64,000 bases of DNA from UBA2029 sp037447125 (GTDB taxonomy: Bacteria; Chloroflexota; Anaerolineae; Aggregatilineales; Aggregatilineaceae). Shown here piece after piece: positions 57,995 through 64,000 of this stretch. Within the stretch, counting starts at the first letter, position 1, and each line of letters begins with the position of its first letter. The stretch is taken from the NCBI GenBank assembly GCA_037447125.1, contig JBBIHG010000001.1, positions 124,001 through 188,000 on the forward strand, in the 5' to 3' direction. The notes beneath the pieces were generated by a model that did no database searches, was not told the DNA's origin, and saw only the letters and a program-made list of their open reading frames with translations. A program made the translations under genes and the position numbers.

Positions 57995-60430
57995 TCAGTC
58001 CGCCGCCACCATGTCTGCGGTCACGCGCTCGGTGACCTCCTCGGTGAGCATAGTGTCCTCGCGGTCGCTACGCCGGATTGCCCAGATGATCAGCGCCACC
58101 GCCACCGCCGCCCCGATGAGGATGCCTGCGCTGTATCCTTCGTACTCCACCACCAGCGGAGCCACGATCAGCGCAACCAGGTTCATGACTTTAATCATGG
58201 GGTTGAGCGCCGGACCAGCCGTATCTTTGAGCGGATCTCCAACCGTGTCGCCCACGATGCTCGCCTTGTGATTCTCACTGCCCTTGCCGCCGTAGTAGCC
58301 ATCTTCCACGTACTTCTTCGCATTGTCCCACGCACCGCCGGCATTGGACATGAACACCGCGAGCAATTGCCCCGACAGGATCACACCGGCCAGGAACCCA
58401 CCGAGCGCCTCCGCTTTGAGCAAGAGGCCCACAGCGATAGGCGCCAACACGGCGATCACGCCGAGCGGGACCAATTCGACTTGTGCGGAGTGCGTGGAGA
58501 TGGTCACCGCATTGGCATAGTCGGGGGTTTTTGCCCCGCTGGCGATCTCTGGATCGCGTAGTTGGCGCCGCACTTCGGCCATGATCAGGCCCGCCGCGCG
58601 ATTGACCGCCTTGATGAGCAGGCCGCTGAACAGCAGCGGCAGCGACCCGCCGATGAGCAGGCCTACGAAGACAACCGGATTGGCCAGATTGACGATCTCC
58701 TCGAAAGCGGGATCGACGCGCTGAATGTCAGCGAAGAAGCTGCCGAACAGCGATACAGCCGCGATTACCGCCGAGCCAATGGCCACGCCCTTTGTGATCG
58801 CTTTCGTGGTATTGCCTGCGGCATCAAGGTCCGCCATGATCTGGCGTGCCCCAGGACTCATGCCTGCCAGTTCACCAATACCATTGGCATTGTCGGAGAT
58901 AGGCCCAAAGGTGTCCATGCTCACGTTGTTGCCCGTATGCGAGAGCATGCCCACACCAATGAGCGTAACCCCAAACAGGACGTACTTGTAGCTGTGCACG
59001 TCTGGCACTTCGTGCATGCTGATCAGGAAGAGCGCGAAGACCAGGATCCACATGGCCGAAAAGAAGCCTTCGACAAGGTGTTTGCCCAGGTAACCGCGCA
59101 CAGCTTGCATCACCGCCAGCGCCAACCCGATCAACACGACTGGAAGCTCGAGGTGGTCGGGGAATTCGAAGCTGTAGACCAGAATGGCCGCCGACAGGCT
59201 GCCAACGATGACGAACAGCGCCCACACGCTCGAAAGGTAGCCCAACGACCAGCCTTCAAGAATCACCGAGGCGGGGCCGAACCGTGTTGCCGACGCGATG
59301 GTTTGCACGCGCTTGCTCTTGGCGCTTGTCGCATAGGACGTGAGCGGATTGTAAGTCACGGCCAGGCCCACTCCTACAGCCACCAGCGTCGCCAGCGACA
59401 ACTGCCCGGCGTAGAGCCAGGCCATGAGGAAGCTCGAGCTAATCGTGATGCCACTCGACAACTCATAGCTCTTGTACATGGCGACTTCGGCATCATCTAC
59501 GCGCCACAGTGAGACAGCATAGGTGCCGACGATGGAACTCACCACGCCGACGCCGCGCACCAGCAACGGCAGGACGATCCAGTATAGCTCGCCCGTGATG
59601 GATGTCAGCGCCAGGCCGAGGATCAGGCTGGCCACGATGGTCACTTCATAGGACTCGAAGATATCCGCGGCCATGCCCGCGCAGTCGCCAACATTGTCGC
59701 CCACCAGATCGGCCACGACTGCTGCGTTGCGCGGGTCGTCCTCTTCCATTCCCGCCTCGACCTTGCCGACCAGGTCGGCGCCCACGTCCGCCGCCTTCGT
59801 ATAGATACCGCCGCCCACGCGCATGAACAGCGCGATCAGCGTGCCGCCGAAGCCAAAGCCCAGCAGGACATCAGGCGACGCCTTGCCAAAGATAATGAAG
59901 ATAATCGTGCCGCCGAAGAGACCTAGGCCGTCGGTCAGCATGCCGGTGATCGTGCCCGAGCGGTAGGCGATTTTCAGCGCTTCCTGGTAGCCGCCACGCT
60001 CCGCCGCCGCCGCAACACGCACATTGCCCTGTACCGCCATGTTCATGCCGAAGAAGCCAACCATCGCCGAGAACGAAGACCCCATGACGAAAGCCAGCGC
60101 CCGGGCTATAGCGATGACCAGCCGGGCTGTGTCCTTGTCCCCGTCGAAATACTGGTTGGCCTCTGGAGTTGGACTGACCACGAAAACACTCAAGAACATC
60201 GCCACGGTCAACAGGGCGATCATCACGGCAACGGTCTTGAGCTGCGTGCGGAGATAAGCGTTGGCCCCGTCGCGGATATGGCCCCAGTGACGCTGCATCT
60301 CTGCATTGCCTTTGTCAGCGGCCATAATGTAGTTCCGCAGCCACCATGCATAGACGAGCGCAAGCCCGGCTGTGCCAAGGACAATGAAGACCATCACTTT
60401 CTCGATTACCTCGATATCCATCTTGAACAT
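57995..60430 (-). CDS. hppA: K+-insensitive H+-translocating pyrophosphatase
   Basis: 811-residue membrane-integral pyrophosphatase with about sixteen TM segments that couples PPi hydrolysis to ion pumping. The PPi-Mg site is complete: VGADLVGKVEAGMEEDDPRN near residue 227, DNVGDCAGMAADIFESYE near 260, and the C-terminal DTVGDPLKDTAGPALNPMIK near 745. GNTTKAITKGVAIGSA has Lys where K+-dependent enzymes have Ala, the established marker of K+-independent H+ pumps. The start at 60430 has GGAGGGG about 10 nt upstream; the longer frame from 60601 spans the predicted promoter. It is a single gene, divergent from fdhD, ended by the hairpin at 57889-57922. Confidence 0.97.
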   Translation of the reverse strand: MFKMDIEVIEKVMVFIVLGTAGLALVYAWWLRNYIMAADKGNAEMQRHWGHIRDGANAYLRTQLKTVAVMIALLTVAMFLSVFVVSPTPEANQYFDGDKDTARLVIAIARALAFVMGSSFSAMVGFFGMNMAVQGNVRVAAAAERGGYQEALKIAYRSGTITGMLTDGLGLFGGTIIFIIFGKASPDVLLGFGFGGTLIALFMRVGGGIYTKAADVGADLVGKVEAGMEEDDPRNAAVVADLVGDNVGDCAGMAADIFESYEVTIVASLILGLALTSITGELYWIVLPLLVRGVGVVSSIVGTYAVSLWRVDDAEVAMYKSYELSSGITISSSFLMAWLYAGQLSLATLVAVGVGLAVTYNPLTSYATSAKSKRVQTIASATRFGPASVILEGWSLGYLSSVWALFVIVGSLSAAILVYSFEFPDHLELPVVLIGLALAVMQAVRGYLGKHLVEGFFSAMWILVFALFLISMHEVPDVHSYKYVLFGVTLIGVGMLSHTGNNVSMDTFGPISDNANGIGELAGMSPGARQIMADLDAAGNTTKAITKGVAIGSAVIAAVSLFGSFFADIQRVDPAFEEIVNLANPVVFVGLLIGGSLPLLFSGLLIKAVNRAAGLIMAEVRRQLRDPEIASGAKTPDYANAVTISTHSAQVELVPLGVIAVLAPIAVGLLLKAEALGGFLAGVILSGQLLAVFMSNAGGAWDNAKKYVEDGYYGGKGSENHKASIVGDTVGDPLKDTAGPALNPMIKVMNLVALIVAPLVVEYEGYSAGILIGAAVAVALIIWAIRRSDREDTMLTEEVTERVTADMVAAD

Positions 60431-60558
60431 TTCGCGGCACCCCTCCTGGTGGGCAGCGGCCCAAAGTGTCACTCGATGCAGGTAGCTCCGTTCGATTCCA
60501 CGCAGGCTGCCATTGCCGTAGTTCGACGCTTTGGGGCATCGAAAAAACAACGAGCCGC

Positions 60559-60588
60559 ATTGTACCGCGAGGCCGCCTACAGAGCCAA
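60559..60588 (-). promoter_or_regulatory. Promoter of hppA
   Basis: Minus strand TTGGCT (60583-60588), 18-nt spacer, TACAAT (60559-60564). Leader of about 120 nt. Confidence 0.55.
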
Positions 60589-60718
60589 TACATTCTGCCA
60601 AGCGGCTGAGTAGTCCGGGACGATTGTCAGCATGGGGCCCGCCGTCGCCCCAGCCGAGGAGCGTGAGAGCGTGCCTGGTGGACTCTTCTCCGTCGTGGAG
60701 TTTGAGCGATGCACATGG

Positions 60719-60746
60719 TTGACACGGTCAGGTAAGCCCGTATACT
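60719..60746 (+). promoter_or_regulatory. Promoter of fdhD
   Basis: TTGACA (60719-60724), 16-nt spacer, TATACT (60741-60746). Leader of about 100 nt to the GTG at 60851. Confidence 0.65.
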
Positions 60747-60850
60747 TCACCATCTTTTGATGTATAATCACTTCTCATCCGCTGAGCAGGAACCGGCCAG
60801 GCATCAGCGTCTGTGCAGCAGGCACAGGGGCAAGAGCATGGAGATTCGAA

Positions 60851-61666
60851 GTGATCACGCTTTCCCCCACTGCTACCATCTTCGAGGCGGGGGCTGTTCC
60901 AGCCACCTACTGGTCTGTCACCGACAATGGCGCCGAGCTAGTTGCAGGGGGCGTGCCGCAGGAAATCCATCTTGGGCTGTATGTCAACGGCTGCGAACTC
61001 GCGACGTTGATGTGCAGCCCGGTTGAGCAGGAGTCTCTGGCGCTGGGTCTCCTGTTCAATGAGGGCGTCATCCAGTCGTATGACGACGTGGGACTCCTGC
61101 GGCGTAATGCAATCGGGACGACGGTGGACGTCTTCCTGAGAACGGGCGACTTCGCCACGCCGCGCCGCCTGGTGCTGACTGCCGGCTGCGGCGGAGGCGT
61201 CAGTTTCCAGACGAGCACGGACAGCCTTGAACCGCTGCAGACAGACTTCAGGACGACACCTGCCAACCTGCTAGACCGGATGCGCGATCTGAACGCCGCG
61301 GCCCGACTATATCGGCAGGTACGCGGCATTCACACCTCCGTCCTGGCCGACAATGACAGTATTCTGCTCCTGGCCGAAGACGTTGGGCGGCACAACACGA
61401 TTGACAAGCTGATGGGCATGGCGCTTCGCGCAGGGATCAGCACATGCGACCGGGTGCTGGTCACTAGCGGACGAATCAGCTCGGAAATGCTGCTCAAAGC
61501 CCGCCAGATGGGCGTGCCCCTCGTCGCCAGCCGCACCGCGCCGACGAGCATCTCCGTGCAGATCGCGGCTGCCTGGAATATCTGCGTCGTGGGCTATCTG
61601 CGTCATGGTGGTATGCGTGTCTACACGTGCCCAGAGCGGCTGGGCTTGAGCAGCGAGCACCAGTAG
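60851..61666 (+). CDS. fdhD: Formate dehydrogenase accessory sulfurtransferase FdhD
   Basis: 271-residue protein that passes sulfur to the molybdenum of formate dehydrogenase. EIHLGLYVNGCELATLMCSP near residue 37, LGLLFNEGVI, LVLTAGCGGGVSF near 116, and HTSVLADNDSILLLAEDVGRHNTIDKL near 160-185 (shown here in parts of the family core) are diagnostic. The substrate Cys is in GCGGG; the second Cys of the E. coli C-x-x-C loop is Gly here, as in many homologues. The start is a GTG at 60851 with GGAG 8 nt upstream. No formate dehydrogenase gene lies in the window, but mobA at 39 kb fits the same cofactor pathway. Confidence 0.94.
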   Translation: MITLSPTATIFEAGAVPATYWSVTDNGAELVAGGVPQEIHLGLYVNGCELATLMCSPVEQESLALGLLFNEGVIQSYDDVGLLRRNAIGTTVDVFLRTGDFATPRRLVLTAGCGGGVSFQTSTDSLEPLQTDFRTTPANLLDRMRDLNAAARLYRQVRGIHTSVLADNDSILLLAEDVGRHNTIDKLMGMALRAGISTCDRVLVTSGRISSEMLLKARQMGVPLVASRTAPTSISVQIAAAWNICVVGYLRHGGMRVYTCPERLGLSSEHQ

Positions 61667-61812
61667 TGATCTGCCGAAGGCGCGGCCAACCCCGACCTGC
61701 CATCTGCCATCGCGTATTCCTCAAAAACACTCCCCGCCCTGCACGCAGGGCAATCATGCTATCTCCTCGGGCGAACGACCAGTTGCGGACTGTGGCCTCT
61801 GCGTCAAGCGTC

Positions 61813-61954
61813 TGAGAGCGTGTACGGAAACCCCTCACCCCTGCACCCCTCTCCCTCACCGGGGCGAGGGGAAATCCCGCGCTTTGCTCCCCTTCTCCCC
61901 CTGGAGGGAGAAGGGGTCGGGGGATGAGGGGGGAGCTTACCATACACCCTCTGA
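61813..61954. repeat. MITE/REP-like element with imperfect terminal inverted repeats
   Basis: 142-bp C/G-rich element. The ends TGAGAGCGTGTACGGAAA (61813-61830) and TTACCATACACCCTCTGA (61937-61954) are inverted repeats matching at 14 of 18 positions. The interior has nested palindromes (CCCCTCACCCC..., CTTCTCCCCCTGGAGGGAGAAG). The frames through it encode the PSPSRG-type low-complexity peptides that mark this well-known repeat class in many bacterial genomes. Copy number cannot be judged from one window. Confidence 0.7.
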
Positions 61955-62011
61955 CCGTTCGGGTCTTCGGAATGCAGCCCGACATCCCCCAAGACACAGC
62001 CGCACCGAGTT

Positions 62012-62040
62012 TTGCACGTTCGGATCGCGGCTGCTAAACT
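62012..62040 (+). promoter_or_regulatory. Promoter of the exported protein gene at 62.1 kb
   Basis: TTGCAC (62012-62017), 17-nt spacer, TAAACT (62035-62040), with an upstream TGC giving an extended -10. Predicted start near 62047, 37 nt before the ATG. Confidence 0.65.
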
Positions 62041-62083
62041 CATCCGGTTGGCTCACTCATTCTCCGGATGCTGGACAGACGCG

Positions 62084-62863
62084 ATGAAGCTTGACCGCCT
62101 GCTTGGCGCCATAGTTGCTCTGGCAGCCGTCGTCCTCAGTCTGAGCGCCGCGACGCCCTCAACCATCAGCGCGCAGAATCCGGAGCAGGCCCTCAGCGCG
62201 ATCACCTCGCCAGAGGATGGCGCGCAGTTGTTCGGCCCCGTTAACATTCTGGGTAGTGCCGCGCATCCGACTGCGTTCAGCCGCTATGAGCTCGAATACG
62301 ATGATCTGAGCGATCCTAACGTGCTGTGGCTGCCGGTGCAGTCCCCCGTGCAGCAACAGGTGCACGATGGGGTGTTGGGAACCTGGAACACGCAGCTTGT
62401 ACCGGACGGCTTTTATCGGCTCAGGCTGCGTGTCTTCTTCGCTGACGGACAGGTCGGTGAAGCTGTCATCTCCAACCTGCGCGTCATGAACAGTATGCCG
62501 ACGCCGATCCCCACACTCCCTGCCGCCAATCCGGCGCTGGGCGCCATGACGCCTTCTCCAGGCCCATCGCCCACGTCTCCGGTCGTACAGCCGCCAGCGA
62601 ATGTCCCTGCTCCCACGACCCTGCCGGGCCTCGCCCCTCCGCTGGCGTCAGATCAGTTCGGAGACGCTGGCTCGGCTGGCGAGCGCCAGACAGCCACGCG
62701 CGTCAACACGGGGCGGCTGGGCGATGCATTCTGCGCTGGCTTCTATCTGGCGCTTGCGGGCTTTGTCATCATGCTCGGCTACGTCCTGCTGCGCCGACGG
62801 CCCCGCCCCTTCACCGCGCGTGAGGGCTGGCAGCCGCCGGATGGCTGGCGGGACGAACGCTGA
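62084..62863 (+). CDS. Exported single-TM protein with Ig-like domain, unknown function
   Basis: 259-residue protein. N-terminal signal peptide (LLGAIVALAAVVLSLSAATP), then a beta-rich domain of about 110 residues (AITSPEDGAQLFGPVNILGS, followed by FSRYELEYDD and DGFYRLRLRVFFADGQVGE), which resembles the Ig/FN3-like domains that begin ITSP..G..V.G. A Pro/Thr/Ser-rich linker (about 145-195) leads to a C-terminal TM segment (FYLALAGFVIMLGYVLLRRR), so the Ig-like domain is tethered outside the membrane. No enzymatic motif. Its own promoter lies 44 bp upstream. It precedes pth by 53 bp on the same strand. Confidence 0.78.
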   Translation: MKLDRLLGAIVALAAVVLSLSAATPSTISAQNPEQALSAITSPEDGAQLFGPVNILGSAAHPTAFSRYELEYDDLSDPNVLWLPVQSPVQQQVHDGVLGTWNTQLVPDGFYRLRLRVFFADGQVGEAVISNLRVMNSMPTPIPTLPAANPALGAMTPSPGPSPTSPVVQPPANVPAPTTLPGLAPPLASDQFGDAGSAGERQTATRVNTGRLGDAFCAGFYLALAGFVIMLGYVLLRRRPRPFTAREGWQPPDGWRDER

Positions 62864-62916
62864 GGCAGGACGGGCGCGGCGCAGACGCTGGATGGTGTTA
62901 CCTGAGATTCAGGCAG

Positions 62917-63570
62917 ATGTCCGAGATGTTCCTCATCGTGGGACTGGGCAACCCCGGCCGGGAGTACGCGAATACCCGGCACAACATCGGCTTCCGCTGC
63001 GTGGACGCGCTGGCAGCGCGGCACGGTCTTGCCTTCGACGAGAAGAAGAAGTCGAAGGCGAAGATCGCGCCGGGGAACATCCAGGGCCGGCGGGTGCTGC
63101 TGGCCAAGCCGCAGACATACATGAACCTCAGCGGCAGCGCAGTACAGGGTCTGGCGGCGTTCTACCACATCGCGCCGGCCCAGATCATAGTCATCTTCGA
63201 CGATCTGGACCTCCCGGCAGGCACGCTGCGCATCCGCCCCAAGGGAGGCGCTGGTGGGCACAAGGGTGTCACCGACATCATCCACCGGCTCGGCACGCAG
63301 GATTTCCCGCGTATTCGGGTTGGCATCGGCCGTCCGGACGGGCAAATGGGCCCCGCCAGCTACGTCCTGCGCCCCTTTGATGGGCAGGACGAGGAGGAAA
63401 TGGCGCGGACCGTGGAGCGCGTCCTGCTGGCTGTCGAAATATGGCTGACCGATGGCATTGACCAGGCCATGAACCGCTGCAATGGCTCTGCTGAAGACGT
63501 CGCCCGGCGCGTTGCGAGACTGGCCCCGCCGGACGCTTTGCCGCAGACTGATGATGGCGAGCGACCATGA
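62917..63570 (+). CDS. pth: Peptidyl-tRNA hydrolase
   Basis: 217-residue enzyme that recycles peptidyl-tRNA dropped from ribosomes. Catalytic residues are all present: Asn in VGLGNPGREY, His in TRHNIGFRCVD near residue 23, Asn in QTYMNLSGSAV near 70, Asp in IFDDLDLPAG near 95, followed by GGAGGHKGVTDI. AGGCAG precedes the ATG. Length is slightly above the usual ~190 residues because of a polar C-terminal tail. Its stop overlaps the start of mfd by 4 bp (ATGA), the classical pth-mfd order. Confidence 0.96.
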   Translation: MSEMFLIVGLGNPGREYANTRHNIGFRCVDALAARHGLAFDEKKKSKAKIAPGNIQGRRVLLAKPQTYMNLSGSAVQGLAAFYHIAPAQIIVIFDDLDLPAGTLRIRPKGGAGGHKGVTDIIHRLGTQDFPRIRVGIGRPDGQMGPASYVLRPFDGQDEEEMARTVERVLLAVEIWLTDGIDQAMNRCNGSAEDVARRVARLAPPDALPQTDDGERP

Positions 63571-64000
63571 CTCATGAGGCTTCGCGAGAGTATTCCGGGG
63601 AACGCGGCGGCATGAGCCTGGCCGGACTGCTCGAGTTCCTGCGCCAGACGCCTGCCTATCAGGGTGCGCTCGCTGCTTTGCGCGCCGGTCGTCCCGTGAC
63701 GGACCAGCATCTTCTGCGCGCTGCACGGCCGTTCGTCATCGCCGGCCTAGCCCAAGACGCGCAACGTCCCGTGCTGATCCTCACCGGGCGAGTGGACCGC
63801 GCCTACAACCTGGCCGAGCAGCTCCCCGTCTGGGCGCCCGACCTGCCTATCCTGCGCTACGCTGAACCCTCCTCCCTCTTCTACGAGCGCGCCCCCTGGA
63901 CCCCGCGCACGGTGCAATCTCGCCTGCAGACGCTGGCCGCGCTCACCCATCCCATCGGGGAACATGATGACGGGAGGCCAGCGCCGGTCGTCATCGCATC
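63567..64000 (+). CDS. mfd: Transcription-repair coupling factor Mfd, N-terminal fragment
   Basis: The first 144 residues of a gene that runs off the window. MSLAGLLEFLRQTPAYQGAL (after 15 residues), RPFVIAGLAQDAQRPVLILT, DRAYNLAEQLPVW and LRYAEPSSLFYERAPWTP match the N-terminal UvrB-like domain of Mfd, which removes stalled RNA polymerase and recruits UvrA. The start overlaps the pth stop (ATGA); the ATG 15 codons later is an alternative. The helicase part is not visible, so the call rests on the N-terminal pattern and pth-mfd gene order. Confidence 0.85.
   Translation, partial: MTHEASREYSGERGGMSLAGLLEFLRQTPAYQGALAALRAGRPVTDQHLLRAARPFVIAGLAQDAQRPVLILTGRVDRAYNLAEQLPVWAPDLPILRYAEPSSLFYERAPWTPRTVQSRLQTLAALTHPIGEHDDGRPAPVVIA

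Larger units (their letters stand above)
60431..60850. other. Divergent intergenic region hppA / fdhD
   Basis: 420 bp without a gene. It contains the hppA promoter (60559-60588), the fdhD promoter (60719-60746) and a second TATAAT (60763-60768, plus strand) without a -35. The hppA leader of about 120 nt shows no obvious riboswitch fold. An ATG at 60838 is out of frame with fdhD. Confidence 0.6.
61667..62083. other. Intergenic region with a MITE/REP-like repeat
   Basis: 417 bp between fdhD and the next gene. It holds the 142-bp repeat at 61813-61954 and the promoter at 62012-62040. Reading frames across it are products of the repeat and are not genes. Nothing recognised in 61667-61812. Confidence 0.6.

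Noticed and set aside
61494..62043. Minus-strand frames encoding PSPSRG / PRPLLPPGGEG-type peptides
   Set aside because: These peptides are translations of the MITE/REP-like repeat and are a common false gene call.
62779..63726. Minus-strand 315-codon frame opposite pth
   Set aside because: pth has a full catalytic set and pth-mfd coupling; the antisense frame has no motif.
1..64000. CRISPR array, prophage, IS element or toxin-antitoxin pair
   Set aside because: No regularly spaced direct repeats, transposase, integrase, phage structural or toxin-like genes were found; CPBP alone is not evidence of an immunity locus.

Overview
The window is a GC-rich bacterial chromosome segment, most likely from the phylum Chloroflexota (an Anaerolineae-like lineage). 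This is inferred from the gene set: SCO1664/DUF3090/phosphomutase trio, very acidic TPR proteins, PPC-repeat secreted proteins, a membrane-anchored LysM-type or similar protein cut by the left edge, K+-independent H+-pyrophosphatase, pth-mfd order, and sigma70-like promoters with TATAAT-type -10 boxes. About 52 protein genes are supported. No rRNA, tRNA, CRISPR array, prophage or insertion sequence was found; the only mobile-looking item is one 142-bp MITE/REP-like repeat near 61.9 kb.

Layout. 0-5.6 kb: a divergent partial membrane-protein gene, a PHP (CehA/McbA-like) metallohydrolase, then uvrB, a dGTPase-like HD hydrolase and greA. 5.65-11.2 kb (minus): a two-TM conserved protein and a carbohydrate ABC importer (binding protein, a PDZ-containing MalF-type permease, a MalG-type permease) with an intrinsic terminator behind the binding-protein gene; no ATPase gene is nearby. 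11.5-17.2 kb (plus): two secreted proteins built only of PPC repeats, then a GPH-family sugar symporter. 17.2-23.9 kb (minus): PspC, an SRPBCC protein, and a LolD/MacB-like ABC exporter operon joined to DUF1028 and AttH/CrtC-like genes by ATGA overlaps. 24-27.9 kb (minus): a three-domain S1 protein, a 7TM-GAF-HTH membrane protein, a GNAT acetyltransferase. 28-35.8 kb: cmk, comEC, ppk1, a stand-alone DnaB-like ATPase, lipA. 36-42 kb: an M1-type peptidase lipoprotein, comM, mobA, and the rplU-rpmA-L31(alphaCTD)-tdk cluster. 42-50.3 kb: CPBP protease, a small conserved protein, the phosphomutase/DUF3090/SCO1664 trio, a TPR membrane protein, thpR, rsfS, ndk. 50.4-56.7 kb: two giant acidic TPR proteins. 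56.8-64 kb: a deacetylase, hppA, fdhD, a secreted or membrane protein, pth and the start of mfd.

Most genes are housekeeping (DNA repair, translation, nucleotide and polyphosphate metabolism, cofactors). The parts that stand out are protein architectures rather than whole islands: L31 fused to an RNA-polymerase alphaCTD-like domain, a PDZ domain inside a sugar permease, a ComEC whose C-terminal metallo-beta-lactamase domain has lost its metal ligands, a membrane-tethered GAF-HTH protein, and a tandem pair of acidic proteins with reiterated Pro-x-Trp-Leu motifs and oppositely placed TPR blocks. The phosphomutase/DUF3090/kinase-fold trio is the best candidate for an uncharacterised conserved pathway. 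All family calls were made by eye from motifs; no database search was run.
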